A stretch of 40,548 bases of DNA from Shewanella hafniensis. Lineage in GTDB: Bacteria > Pseudomonadota > Gammaproteobacteria > Enterobacterales > Shewanellaceae. The notes beneath the pieces were generated by a model, which saw only the letters and a program-made list of their open reading frames with translations, did no database searches and was not told the DNA's origin. Positions 8,469-17,462 of the stretch are shown here, piece by piece. A program made the translations under genes and the position numbers. The DNA is taken from positions 1 through 40,548 of the forward strand of contig NZ_BPFD01000043.1 of assembly GCF_019655335.1 (NCBI RefSeq), written 5' to 3'. Each line of letters opens with the position of its first letter. Position 1 is the stretch's first letter.

Positions 8469-10880
8469 ATGGATCGGCAAATACAGTTTCCTGATATAGC
8501 TGAAAGACTTAACAAGGTCCGCATTGCGCGCGCTTTGGCTTTACTATCGCCGCTGCAAAAACACTTATTCCATTTGATCCCCTTTTTAATTCATCAGAAC
8601 AGCGTTCAGTATCCTGGCTATCATGCCGCCAATACACCTTGTGGTATTAACGAGTATCAACAAGGTGAGATAGAGTCCCAAGCCTGTGATGTGTTCTCGC
8701 TGCCTTTTATTATCCAAGAAGCGGACATCAATGCCTTTGATGGCGTATATGCCATGGGCAGTACTGGCAGTTTTGGCCAAAATACCAAGAGTGATGTCGA
8801 TGTTTGGTTAGTGCATAGAGCCGATTTAAGCCCTGAAGAGTTAGCGCTGATCAGGATTAAAACCGATAGATTGACGGCTTGGTTTGCCGAGTATCAGTTT
8901 GAGGTGAACTTTTACTTAGTTCATCCGCAACAGTTTTGTGGTGATCAAACGCAGCGTGGTTGCCAGTCTGCCATGGCCCATGAGCACAGTGGTAGTACTC
9001 AGCACTGGTTATTACTGGAAGAATTTTATCGTAGTCAAATTCGTCTGGCGGGTAAAACGATTGCATGGTGGCCAGACGCTAAACTTAATCCCGCCCTCTT
9101 GTTTTTAGGCGATGTACATGAATTACCTGCGAGTGAGTACTTTGGCGCTTCGTTATGGCAGCTCTATAAAGGCTTAGAAAAGCCCCATAAGGCGCTGATT
9201 AAAGTATTGCTGCTCGAGGCTTATGCCAGCGATTATCCACATTCAACTGTGCTTTGTGATCGCCTCTGGCAGAAAACTTTAGCTGGCGATTTTTCGACAT
9301 CGAATGATGCCTATTACTCTATCTACGAGATTATCGAAACCTATTTGCTTAAGCAGAATGATACCCGTCGACTTGAGATTGCACGGCGCTGCTTTTATCT
9401 CAAATGTGGCGTGCACTTGAGCCGAACCCAAGAGGGCAAAGATTGGCGTTATCCTAAACTGCAAAAATTGGTGCAGGATTGGCAATGGCCCGATAGTTTG
9501 ATCAGCACCCTAGACGATTGCGAGCATTGGCACAGTGGTCAGCTCAATTGGTTTAACGAGCAGTTGAATGAGCTTTTGTTGGCAAGCTACCAAACTTTAC
9601 TGCGCTTTGCATCGACCCATGAGCTTAATGAAGGCTTGCGGATTGAAGAGCTGGGCATGCTGACTCGTAAATTACACACTTATTTTAGCCAAGATGAAGA
9701 CCAAATCGCTAAGCTGAATTTACTGTGGAGTGTCTCGGTCGCCGAGTCCGAAGTGACTATGGTATCAAGCTCTCGCGAGCGGAAATATTATCTTTATCGC
9801 CAAGGGCCGCAGCCACTAAATCTGTTGGGTGAGTCGGCGATATGTAAGGGTAAAACGCCATCCGCCTTAATGATCTGGGCATGTCTAAACGGAATTTCGA
9901 CCCCTGATACGCAATGGCATGAATATGGTCAGAGTAAGGCAAAGTCGAAACGGCTTACCGAAGCTTCTAAGCGGTTACTGAATTTTATCGACCACGATTG
10001 GCGGGTATCTAAACGTGACTTATGCCAGCCATGGCATTTTCGTAAGCTGATTTTCGTGCTTAATCTAGACTGCGATCCCACCATTGAATGGCAAGGACAG
10101 GAAATGATGGTCGATGTGATGAATGCGAACGTGTTCTCACTCGGGCGTAAAAAAGCCAATATGCTTGGTGCGTTAGATGCGATTTGCTTGAATAGTTGGG
10201 GTGAATGGCAGTGCCATCGTTTCGAAGGCGATACGGCGGTATTGCAAGCCTTAGCTTTTGTGACGCCGGGACTCAGGCGGGCCAGCTTACCCGTGGATAT
10301 GGATGTGATCAGCTGTTCACAGAAGTTACGCCCACAGCTTAAATTAGCAGTGAAAAATCTACTAAAACAAACCATGCGTTTGTGCCAACAAGTGCAGCAA
10401 TCCAGCACCTTAGTGCAGCCACTGCAGATAAGTCGTACTCGCTATGGGATCTTTTTTAATCCTTTAGGTATGGCTTATCAGGACTTGAGCGATGCCAAGT
10501 CATTTTATCAACAGTTATCCCGCAGTCATCTTGTACTATTGCCGCGGCCTGAATTAGGTGACGATCCCTTTTCGAGTATGCCTAAAGTGGTGCAAAACTA
10601 TGCGGCTAAAGGCGCGATTCAGTATTTTCTACGCCAACGGGTCGATAACTTGGATGTATTTATCCTCGATGAGGAAAATCAACTAAGCCATTACGTGCAG
10701 GCGGGATCAAACATGGCCGAGTTGGTAAATAAAGTGAGCCATCACTATGTGTTCGATGAGCATTATGCTTCACGGGCGCGGTTTAATATTCCGCAATTTT
10801 TCCATCTAGTGCGAGTGGCGGGGGAGTTAACTGTAGCGCCGTTTGGTATCGATGTTAGCGATCAAGACACTGAGTTTTAG
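8469..10880 (+). CDS. cyaA: Class I adenylate cyclase
   Basis: 803 residues (E. coli 848). It makes 3',5'-cAMP from ATP, the ligand of CRP, which in Shewanella controls much of anaerobic respiration. The N-terminal catalytic half carries the nucleotidyltransferase motif GSTGSFGQNTKSDVDVW (97-113), with probable metal-binding Asp109 and Asp111, and the class I signature EYFGASLWQLYKG (about 223-235). The C-terminal half corresponds to the glucose-sensitive regulatory region of enterobacterial enzymes. It is divergent from hemC across a CRP site and ends at a strong terminator. Confidence 0.96.
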   Translation: MDRQIQFPDIAERLNKVRIARALALLSPLQKHLFHLIPFLIHQNSVQYPGYHAANTPCGINEYQQGEIESQACDVFSLPFIIQEADINAFDGVYAMGSTGSFGQNTKSDVDVWLVHRADLSPEELALIRIKTDRLTAWFAEYQFEVNFYLVHPQQFCGDQTQRGCQSAMAHEHSGSTQHWLLLEEFYRSQIRLAGKTIAWWPDAKLNPALLFLGDVHELPASEYFGASLWQLYKGLEKPHKALIKVLLLEAYASDYPHSTVLCDRLWQKTLAGDFSTSNDAYYSIYEIIETYLLKQNDTRRLEIARRCFYLKCGVHLSRTQEGKDWRYPKLQKLVQDWQWPDSLISTLDDCEHWHSGQLNWFNEQLNELLLASYQTLLRFASTHELNEGLRIEELGMLTRKLHTYFSQDEDQIAKLNLLWSVSVAESEVTMVSSSRERKYYLYRQGPQPLNLLGESAICKGKTPSALMIWACLNGISTPDTQWHEYGQSKAKSKRLTEASKRLLNFIDHDWRVSKRDLCQPWHFRKLIFVLNLDCDPTIEWQGQEMMVDVMNANVFSLGRKKANMLGALDAICLNSWGEWQCHRFEGDTAVLQALAFVTPGLRRASLPVDMDVISCSQKLRPQLKLAVKNLLKQTMRLCQQVQQSSTLVQPLQISRTRYGIFFNPLGMAYQDLSDAKSFYQQLSRSHLVLLPRPELGDDPFSSMPKVVQNYAAKGAIQYFLRQRVDNLDVFILDEENQLSHYVQAGSNMAELVNKVSHHYVFDEHYASRARFNIPQFFHLVRVAGELTVAPFGIDVSDQDTEF

Positions 10881-10895
10881 CTGGTTTTTAACATA

Positions 10896-10930
10896 AATAA
10901 TGGGAGCCAAGACTCCCATTATTGTTTTGT
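10896..10930 (+). terminator. Rho-independent terminator of cyaA
   Basis: The perfect 11-bp stem AATAATGGGAG / CTCCCATTATT has a six-base loop and is followed by GTTTTGT. It sits 15 bases after the cyaA stop and 34 bases from the convergent cyaY stop. The minus side has only a weak T tract. Confidence 0.85.
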
Positions 10931-10963
10931 ACTATTACGGTTTTGCACTACGACAGGCTTAGA

Positions 10964-11293
10964 TTAAAAGCTAAGCTCAATTCCGCCTTGGCGTGCGATA
11001 GACTCTTGCACGAATGGCATAAACTCGCCGCCATTACGTCCGTCCATCCATTTACCTTCAACAAAACCAAAGTGATATCCACCAAAGCGCGTGGCGACCC
11101 AAATCTCATGCAAAGGTTCTTGCTTGTTGATCACTATCTTAGAGCCATCAACAAATTCTAATTGCAATACGTTGCCACTGGCATCGATATCAACATCGGC
11201 ATCTTGCTCATCAATCGCAGTTTCAATCGCATTTTCTATGGCTTGGAACATGTCATCGGCGAGCTGGTGAAATTCTGTATCTGTCATGGCCAT
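10964..11293 (-). CDS. cyaY: Frataxin homologue CyaY
   Basis: 109 residues (E. coli 106). It is an iron-binding modulator of IscS-driven Fe-S cluster assembly. The acidic first helix and strand ([19 protein letters not shown]) and the diagnostic [21 protein letters not shown] core (about 54-75) are clear. AAGGA nine bases upstream supports the start MAMTDTEF; an internal ATG two codons later is the alternative. As in E. coli, it lies between cyaA and lptM/dapF, convergent with cyaA. Confidence 0.95.
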   Translation of the reverse strand: MAMTDTEFHQLADDMFQAIENAIETAIDEQDADVDIDASGNVLQLEFVDGSKIVINKQEPLHEIWVATRFGGYHFGFVEGKWMDGRNGGEFMPFVQESIARQGGIELSF

Positions 11294-11360
11294 GCATTTC
11301 TGTCCTTTGCTTTCGTCAAGATGGGTGCGATTATAAGGCCATTAGTCACCAGATGCACAG

Positions 11361-11564
11361 ATGTTGAGAAAAATGAGACTGTTTTTATTGTTATTGCTTG
11401 GTAGCCTATTCATTACTGCATGCGGCCAGAAGGGCCCCCTCTATCGATCTCCGGCCACAGAGGTGAATCAGCCTAAAAAGGTTGAGGCGTCTAAACCTGA
11501 GCCTGAAGTAGAAGAGATTAAAACCGAAATTCGAGCCATCGAAGTACAAAAAACACAACAATAA
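11361..11564 (+). CDS. lptM: LptM (YifL) small lipoprotein
   Basis: 67 residues. A leucine-rich signal peptide ends in a lipobox at FITAC, so the mature protein would begin with CGQKGPLYRSP; the CGxKGPLY start is diagnostic for LptM/YifL. LptM helps the LptD-LptE lipopolysaccharide translocon mature in the outer membrane. The tail is rich in Pro, Lys and Glu. Ribosome sites are weak: Met1 (11361) has none, while Met5 (11373) follows GAG-A4, so the true start may be four codons later. It sits upstream of lysA, the usual order. Confidence 0.88.
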   Translation: MLRKMRLFLLLLLGSLFITACGQKGPLYRSPATEVNQPKKVEASKPEPEVEEIKTEIRAIEVQKTQQ

Positions 11565-11621
11565 TAGCAGCTATAACTATCATCACTATCGCAGCGATAA
11601 AGCGCAGTAAGGAATCAGACA

Positions 11622-12866
11622 TTGGATCACTTTCTCTACCAACAAAATGCCCTGCACGCCGAAGGCTGCCAGGTCGCCGACTTAGCTCAAACCTATGGTA
11701 CGCCGCTGTATATCTATTCCCGCGCCACGCTAGAGCGCCATTGGCATGCCTTTAATAACGCCGTGGCAGATCATCCACATTTGATTTGTTACGCGGTTAA
11801 AGCTAATTCGAACTTGGCCGTACTGAATGTGCTGGCACGTTTAGGCAGTGGTTTTGATATTGTGTCGGGCGGTGAGTTAGCCAGAGTGATAGAAGCGGGC
11901 GGCGATCCCGCCAAAGTGGTGTTCTCTGGCGTGGGTAAAACTGCGGCTGAAATGGAACAGGCACTTAATCTGGGCATTTATTGCTTTAACGTCGAATCGA
12001 GTGCCGAGCTTGAGCAGTTAAATCTGGTCGCAGGGCGTTTAGGTAAAGTCGCGCCTGTGTCCCTGCGGATTAATCCCGATGTGGATGCGGGCACCCATCC
12101 CTATATTTCGACTGGCCTTAAAGAAAACAAATTCGGTATCGCTATGGATGAGGCTGAAATCGTTTTCGCCCGTGCCCATGCGTTGCCACATGTAAAAGTG
12201 AAAGGTGTCGATTGCCATATCGGCTCACAACTAACTGAAATCAAACCATTCCTCGATGCTATGGATCGTATGCTAGCGTTGATCGATCGTCTGGCGGAGC
12301 AAGGTATCATTATTGAACATTTCGATGTGGGTGGCGGTTTAGGGGTGACCTATGATACCGAAACGCCGCCGCATCCGGATGTGTATGCCGCCGCCATATT
12401 AGCGCGTTTGGGCGACCGTCAACTGAAGCTTATCTTCGAGCCGGGCCGTGCGATTGCCGCCAATGCGGGGATTTTTGTTACTCAGGTGCTGTATCTTAAA
12501 GAAAACAGCGACAAGCGTTTTGCGATTGTCGATGGCGCGATGAATGACTTGATTCGTCCTGCACTTTACAGCGCATGGCAAAATATTATTCCAGTCGTGC
12601 CAAGGAACTCAGAGGTCTATGAGTTTGATATTGTTGGCCCAGTGTGCGAAACCGGAGACTTTTTAGGTAAAAATCGCCAGCTCGCGTTAGCAGCGGGTGA
12701 TTTACTGGCGGTGCGTTCGAGTGGTGCCTATGGTTTTGCTATGGCCTCTAACTACAACACTCGTCCTCGTGCGGCTGAAGTGATGGTCGATGGTGAGCAG
12801 GCTTTCTTAGTGCGTGAGCGAGAAAAATTGTCTCAGCTCTGGCAAGGTGAGCAACTCCTGCCGTAA
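11622..12866 (+). CDS. lysA: Diaminopimelate decarboxylase
   Basis: 414 residues. A PLP-dependent enzyme of the alanine-racemase fold, it converts meso-diaminopimelate to L-lysine. Visible are PLP lysine Lys60 in CYAVKANSN, HIGSQ at 199-203, the GGG phosphate loop (237-239), EPGR at 273-276 and the second-site cysteine in CETGDF (342-347). The start is TTG at 11622, backed by AAGGA eight bases upstream; no ATG lies near the conserved N-terminus. It is followed by dapF, so the last steps of the DAP/lysine pathway are side by side. Confidence 0.96.
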   Translation: MDHFLYQQNALHAEGCQVADLAQTYGTPLYIYSRATLERHWHAFNNAVADHPHLICYAVKANSNLAVLNVLARLGSGFDIVSGGELARVIEAGGDPAKVVFSGVGKTAAEMEQALNLGIYCFNVESSAELEQLNLVAGRLGKVAPVSLRINPDVDAGTHPYISTGLKENKFGIAMDEAEIVFARAHALPHVKVKGVDCHIGSQLTEIKPFLDAMDRMLALIDRLAEQGIIIEHFDVGGGLGVTYDTETPPHPDVYAAAILARLGDRQLKLIFEPGRAIAANAGIFVTQVLYLKENSDKRFAIVDGAMNDLIRPALYSAWQNIIPVVPRNSEVYEFDIVGPVCETGDFLGKNRQLALAAGDLLAVRSSGAYGFAMASNYNTRPRAAEVMVDGEQAFLVREREKLSQLWQGEQLLP

Positions 12867-12942
12867 ACTAGAAAAATTATATTGATTCAGGCGCTTGGTT
12901 TCATACTTTATGAGCGGCGCCTCGGCTTAAAGGATAAGTATC

Positions 12943-13770
12943 TTGATCCAATTCACTAAGATGCACGGACTGGGCAACGATTTTATGGTGGTCGATGGGG
13001 TCACGCAGAACGTGTTCTTTTCGCCTGAGCAAATCCGCCGTTTAGCCGACCGTAACTTTGGCATAGGTTTCGACCAACTACTCTTGGTTGAGCCGCCCTA
13101 TGATCCCGATTTAGATTTTCATTATCGCATCTTCAATGCCGATGGCTCTGAAGTAGAACAATGCGGCAATGGCGCCCGCTGTTTCGCCCGTTTTGTGCGT
13201 AATAAAGGCCTGACTAACAAGAGTAAAATCCGTGTTAGTACTTCGTCTGGTAAGATGACTCTGCGCTTAGAACGCGATGGTACAGTTACCGTGAATATGG
13301 GCGTGCCGATCCTCGAACCGAGTCAGATCCCCTTTAAAGCTAAGAAAGCTGAGAAAACCTATTTACTGCAAACACCGCTGCAAACCTTTTTATGTGGCGC
13401 GGCTTCTATGGGTAATCCCCATTGCGTGCTCGACGTTGAAGATGTGGCGAGTGCCTCCGTTGCTGAAATTGGTGCCATGCTCACTAAGCATGAGCGTTTT
13501 CCCCGTGGTGTGAATGTGGGATTTATGCAGGTCGTGGACTCAGGTCACATTAAGCTGCGGGTGTATGAGCGCGGCGCGGCCGAAACCTTGGCCTGTGGCA
13601 CTGGCGCGTGTGCAGCTGTAGTTGTAGGTCAAGTGCAAGGGAAGCTCGGCCAGCAAGTGCGGGTGGATTTACCCGGCGGTACTTTAACCATTAACTGGGA
13701 AGGCGAGGGGAAACCTTTGTGGATGACTGGGCCCGCGCAGCACGTTTACGATGGACAAATTCAGTTATGA
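12943..13770 (+). CDS. dapF: Diaminopimelate epimerase
   Basis: 275 residues. It interconverts LL- and meso-diaminopimelate for peptidoglycan and lysine, with two cysteines as acid/base: Cys74 in [10 protein letters not shown] and Cys218 in [11 protein letters not shown]. The N-terminal KMHGLGNDF is diagnostic. The start is TTG at 12943 after AAAGGAT; this adds three residues to the E. coli-type MQFSKMHG start. The stop overlaps the next gene by four bases (ATGA). Confidence 0.97.
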   Translation: MIQFTKMHGLGNDFMVVDGVTQNVFFSPEQIRRLADRNFGIGFDQLLLVEPPYDPDLDFHYRIFNADGSEVEQCGNGARCFARFVRNKGLTNKSKIRVSTSSGKMTLRLERDGTVTVNMGVPILEPSQIPFKAKKAEKTYLLQTPLQTFLCGAASMGNPHCVLDVEDVASASVAEIGAMLTKHERFPRGVNVGFMQVVDSGHIKLRVYERGAAETLACGTGACAAVVVGQVQGKLGQQVRVDLPGGTLTINWEGEGKPLWMTGPAQHVYDGQIQL

Positions 13771-14396
13771 CAGAGCCCTTGATGCCGCAGACGGATGTGC
13801 CTTTCGATGAGTTGATTATTCGCGAGTATCTGCTGGATAATCCTGACTTTTTTAATCGCTATCCCGAGTTGCTGCTGGCGATGCGCTTGCCTCACATGGA
13901 GCGCGGCGCCATCTCTTTGGTGGAACGTCGTCAAGAAATGCTGCGCCAGCGAGTGAGTCAGTTGGAAGAAGAAATTACTAGCCTGTTAACCATGGCGGCG
14001 CGCAACGAGAAGATTTACCAATTCAATACCGAGTTATCCTTTCAGTTATTAAATTGTGCCGATCTAGTGTCACTCAAAGAAGTGTTGGCCGACAGTTTGA
14101 AATTACAGTTTAATTTCAGCCATGTGCGTTTAATCAGTGTGCTCGATACCGATATGAAGGCAATTTGGGATCAAAGGCTGCATAAAGGTCACTACTTTGG
14201 TCGGCTCACGCAGCAAGAGGCTAAACGCCTATTTGGTAGCGAAGTGGGGTCAGTGGCACTGACGAAATTGTCGGAAGACAACCCAGTCATTTTTGCTATT
14301 GCCAGCCAAGATGCCACCCATTTTCATCCCGATATGGATAATATGCTGCTGGAACAACTGCGGCGTTTGCTGGCGCACATGCTCGCTAAGCTGTAA
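13767..14396 (+). CDS. DUF484 family protein (YigA-like)
   Basis: 209 residues. The function is not established; DUF484 proteins have an N-terminal helical segment and a GAF-like C-terminal domain. Here [24 protein letters not shown] (about 9-32, typical opening) leads into a coiled coil rich in Arg/Glu (about 48-75) and an alpha/beta region. The ATG at 13767 overlaps the dapF stop (ATGA), preferred over an in-frame start 48 bases upstream. It lies between dapF and xerC, an arrangement also seen in E. coli. Confidence 0.9.
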   Translation: MTEPLMPQTDVPFDELIIREYLLDNPDFFNRYPELLLAMRLPHMERGAISLVERRQEMLRQRVSQLEEEITSLLTMAARNEKIYQFNTELSFQLLNCADLVSLKEVLADSLKLQFNFSHVRLISVLDTDMKAIWDQRLHKGHYFGRLTQQEAKRLFGSEVGSVALTKLSEDNPVIFAIASQDATHFHPDMDNMLLEQLRRLLAHMLAKL

Positions 14397-14453
14397 TGGC
14401 TGTCGAGCGATTGTGCTCACTCAAGGCTTAGCAAAACCCATGAGGAAACCGAT

Positions 14454-15374
14454 ATGAGTAGGCAAACAGGCGAAGTGTCGGCGCTTAATACTCAATGGTT
14501 ACAAACCTTTGAACGCTATTTGAGTACCGAGCGGCAGTTGTCGGCCCATACAGTACGTAATTATCTTTTTGAGCTTAATCGCGGAAGCGATCTCTTGCCT
14601 GAAGGCGTGCATTTACTCAATGTGAGCCGCGAGCATTGGCAGCAAGTATTGTCTAAATTGCACCGCAAAGGCTTAAGCCCACGCTCGCTTTCCCTGTGTT
14701 TATCGGCGGTAAAGCAATGGGGTGAATTTTTGCTGCGCGAAGGCGTGATTGAGCTTAATCCCGCGAAAGGCTTAAGTGCTCCTAAACAAGCCAAACCGCT
14801 GCCGAAGAATATCGATGTCGATGCCATCAGTCATTTACTGGATATTGAAGGTACAGATCCGCTGAGTCTGCGGGATAAAGCCATGATGGAATTGTTTTAT
14901 TCTAGTGGCTTACGTTTAGCGGAGCTCGCCGCGCTTAATTTATCCAGTGTGCAATACGATTTGAAAGAAGTGCGAGTCTTAGGTAAAGGCAATAAGGAAC
15001 GTATCGTCCCTGTCGGTCGTTTAGCGATTACTGCGCTGCAAAATTGGCTTAATTGCCGAAAGCAGATCCCCTGTGAAGATGACGCCTTATTTGTGACCGA
15101 AAAGGGTAAGCGACTCTCCCATCGTAGTATTCAAGCGCGGATGGCGAAATGGGGGCAAGAACAGGCATTATCGGTGCGCGTGCATCCACATAAACTGCGC
15201 CATTCCTTTGCCACTCACATGTTAGAAGCGAGCGCCGATCTGCGGGCGGTGCAAGAATTATTGGGCCATGCGAACCTAGCGACCACGCAAATTTATACCA
15301 GTTTGGATTTCCAACACTTAGCTAAGGTGTATGATAACGCCCATCCTAGAGCGAAGAAAACACAGGATAAATAA
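14454..15374 (+). CDS. xerC: Tyrosine recombinase XerC
   Basis: 306 residues. It acts with XerD at dif to resolve chromosome dimers. It has an N-terminal SAM-like DNA-binding domain (about 12-105) and a C-terminal catalytic domain with the full set: Arg154 (SSGLRLAEL), Lys178 ([11 protein letters not shown]), His246 and Arg249 ([12 protein letters not shown]), His272 ([11 protein letters not shown]) and nucleophile Tyr281 (IYTSLD). Its place in the dapF-DUF484-xerC-yigB block, and its length near E. coli XerC (298), favour the chromosomal XerC over a mobile integrase. It is preceded by GAGGAAA. Confidence 0.96.
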   Translation: MSRQTGEVSALNTQWLQTFERYLSTERQLSAHTVRNYLFELNRGSDLLPEGVHLLNVSREHWQQVLSKLHRKGLSPRSLSLCLSAVKQWGEFLLREGVIELNPAKGLSAPKQAKPLPKNIDVDAISHLLDIEGTDPLSLRDKAMMELFYSSGLRLAELAALNLSSVQYDLKEVRVLGKGNKERIVPVGRLAITALQNWLNCRKQIPCEDDALFVTEKGKRLSHRSIQARMAKWGQEQALSVRVHPHKLRHSFATHMLEASADLRAVQELLGHANLATTQIYTSLDFQHLAKVYDNAHPRAKKTQDK

Positions 15375-16123
15375 TGCGTTGTTATCTAAGACCTCAAAAT
15401 ATTCAAGCGATCAGTTTCGATCTCGACGATACCCTGTACGACAATCTACCGCATATTTTAAATGCCGAAGCCGAGCTGGCAACGTTTCTGTTGCAGACTT
15501 ATCCATTGTCGCAGGCGTGGCAACCCCATGATTGGCGCAGGCTAAAGCTGCAACTGTTGCAGCAAAATCGCGAGCTTGCCCACGATACCAGCGCCGCCCG
15601 CTTAGCTACGCTTCGCCAAGGGTTAATACAGCTAGGGTATTCGGCGACTGAAGCCGAACGCGGCGCCGAGCAAGGGTTAGCGTGTTTTTATTTTCATCGC
15701 AGCCATTTTCAAGTATCTGACGAAGTGCTCTTGTTACTTAAACGCTTATCGCAGCATTTTAGATTAATCGGCATCACCAATGGCAATGTGGATGCCGAGC
15801 GAATTGGTTTGGGCGATGCCTTTGAGTTTGTGTTGCATCCTGGCAATGGCGTGCATATGAAACCCGCTAAAGACATGTTCGAATTAGCTTGCTCGCGGTT
15901 AAAGATTGCACCGCAACACTTACTGCATGTTGGCGACAGCATGAATGCCGATGTGCGCGGGGCGCGGCTGGCGGGGTGTCAGTCTGTGTGGTTGAATCCG
16001 AGTTTTGGCCGAGTCGATTCCTTACCTATCGCTGCTTTGCTGCCCCATTTAGAAATTAATGCTCTCGACGCGTTAATCAAAGTGCTGGCTATCGACGCAA
16101 ACGAATCCCGCGAGCACTGTTGA
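15374..16123 (+). CDS. yigB: HAD-family phosphatase, YigB type
   Basis: 249 residues. HAD hydrolase with nucleophile Asp16 and acid Asp18 in SFDLDDTLYDN, a helical cap, ITNGN as motif II (about 134), Lys in MKPAKDMFELA (motif III) and HVGDSMNADVRGA (motif IV). E. coli YigB dephosphorylates the riboflavin/FMN pathway intermediate 5-amino-6-(5-phosphoribitylamino)uracil; the same role is likely by position and length (E. coli 238). The ATG shares one base with the xerC stop (TAATG), so the two are translationally coupled. Confidence 0.9.
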   Translation: MRCYLRPQNIQAISFDLDDTLYDNLPHILNAEAELATFLLQTYPLSQAWQPHDWRRLKLQLLQQNRELAHDTSAARLATLRQGLIQLGYSATEAERGAEQGLACFYFHRSHFQVSDEVLLLLKRLSQHFRLIGITNGNVDAERIGLGDAFEFVLHPGNGVHMKPAKDMFELACSRLKIAPQHLLHVGDSMNADVRGARLAGCQSVWLNPSFGRVDSLPIAALLPHLEINALDALIKVLAIDANESREHC

Positions 16124-16229
16124 ATCTGCATCTTTGCTAATCTAAGGGTGATTGAGATCAAGGTTTGCCTCCTAAATTTGCACTAGAGTTAAGCCTAATA
16201 TTACTGAAGTCACTGACTAAGGCTGTGTT

Positions 16230-16808
16230 ATGGTGCGTATCGGGTTGTTATTACTGCTCACTTTATGTTGGACAGCGCCGGTATCGGCCCATGAGATCCA
16301 TTCGGGTGGCGGTTTCATGTCGGGTTTTAATCATCCGGTATTGGGCTTCGATCACTTGCTGGCTATGTTGAGCGTAGGCATGTTGAGCACCCAGCTGGGT
16401 GGCCGCGCAATTTGGACTGTCCCCTTAGCGTTTGTCACCTTTATGTTAGTGGGCGGGATTTTAGGCTTATACGCCATTGCCGTTCCCTTCGTTGAAATCG
16501 GCATTGCCCTCTCGGTATTGTTACTCGGTCTTGCCATCGCTTTTGATCGTCAAATCCCATTGTTATTTGCCATGGCCTTTGTGGGCGTATTTGCGATTTT
16601 CCACGGACATGCCCACGGCGCAGAAATGCCTGAATTGGCAAGCCCGGTCTTGTATGCCCTAGGTTTTTTATTTGGCACTGCAGTGATCCATTTAGGCGGC
16701 GTTATGATAGGCCTTGGAATGCAGCGGATGACTGGGCAGCGTAACTTAATGCGTGTTACGGGCGCAGCAATTGCGGCTATGGGCGGTTATTTGTTAGCTG
16801 GATTTTGA
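16230..16808 (+). CDS. hupE: HupE/UreJ-type nickel or cobalt transporter
   Basis: 192 residues. A signal peptide probably cut after VSA (20) gives a mature start of HEIHSGGG. It is followed by the HupE signature HPVLGFDHLLAML (35-47, with His35, Asp41 and His42 as likely metal ligands), Glu90, a HGHAHGAE loop (125-132), and about six hydrophobic segments. HupE/UreJ proteins import or export Ni2+ (or Co2+) for hydrogenase or urease. No such enzyme gene lies in the window, so the metal target is unknown. It converges with the AlbA-domain gene, 17 bases away. Confidence 0.85.
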   Translation: MVRIGLLLLLTLCWTAPVSAHEIHSGGGFMSGFNHPVLGFDHLLAMLSVGMLSTQLGGRAIWTVPLAFVTFMLVGGILGLYAIAVPFVEIGIALSVLLLGLAIAFDRQIPLLFAMAFVGVFAIFHGHAHGAEMPELASPVLYALGFLFGTAVIHLGGVMIGLGMQRMTGQRNLMRVTGAAIAAMGGYLLAGF

Positions 16809-16825
16809 CGTAATAACATGTCGGA

Positions 16826-17329
16826 TTAACGCGCCTTGAGTTGCTTCATGCAAAGATGGGCGCGGCGTAACAGTAGATTGACCTGCAGACGGCTTGCATG
16901 CATGTCGGCATCTCCCACCCTAAAATAACTCCCTGTGTAAGGATCGCCGCCGACATAGATAGGTTTGAGCTGCTCTGGTGCCAGCGGTACGCGGATACGA
17001 ATCAGCTTTTTATTCATAATTTCAATAATCTGCACATCTGATATCGCCAAAATATTATGGCTAGTGCGGCTAGGATTATCGAGGATTTCCCAAAACTCTT
17101 GTAAAACAGGAAGCGGATTGGGAATGCCTTCAATGCTGAAATGGCCACGTTCTTCGCGTACGCCTAGGATGATCTCGCCACCCAAGGTGTTAGCAAAGGA
17201 GCTATAAGTCGCCCAAATATCTTCGGGTAATTGACCTAGGCCGTCGCGGCCACCGGCGAGTTTAAACTCTACTTGGGCCGATTCGTGCAAATTGGCAATA
17301 TCATCGAGTGCAAATGATTGAAATGTCAT
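16826..17329 (-). CDS. Short AlbA_2 (Schlafen-type) domain protein
   Basis: 167 residues. The whole protein looks like one AlbA_2 domain: an ESAQVEFKLA opening (16-25), FANTLGGEIILGV (45-57), then VPLAPEQLKPIYV and a GSYFRVGDADMHAS segment. AlbA_2 is found in putative nucleic-acid-binding regulators of usually 400 or more residues with further C-terminal domains; here the C-terminus ends naturally after a basic helix (LLRRAHLCMKQLKAR). The function is unknown. It lies between convergent hupE and co-directional ytfE; no strong ribosome site precedes the ATG. Confidence 0.75.
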   Translation of the reverse strand: MTFQSFALDDIANLHESAQVEFKLAGGRDGLGQLPEDIWATYSSFANTLGGEIILGVREERGHFSIEGIPNPLPVLQEFWEILDNPSRTSHNILAISDVQIIEIMNKKLIRIRVPLAPEQLKPIYVGGDPYTGSYFRVGDADMHASRLQVNLLLRRAHLCMKQLKAR

Positions 17330-17462
17330 GGCAGCTTATCCGTCAGCGACACATAACTTGTTGTAGCACGCCAACAATTGAAAGGCCAGACCTAGGTCCA
17401 GCCTCAAAATTCTGCGGATGATCCGAAATTGAAGGGACATCACAGCAGAAACAGCCAATCGA

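Noticed and set aside
9929..10408. 159-codon minus-strand frame inside cyaA
   Set aside because: Cysteine- and serine-rich antisense shadow; cyaA motifs and frame continue unbroken on the plus strand.
14454..15374. xerC as an integrase of a genomic island
   Set aside because: Its place between DUF484 and yigB, with coupled translation, is the standard chromosomal xerC location; no attachment repeats or tRNA nearby.
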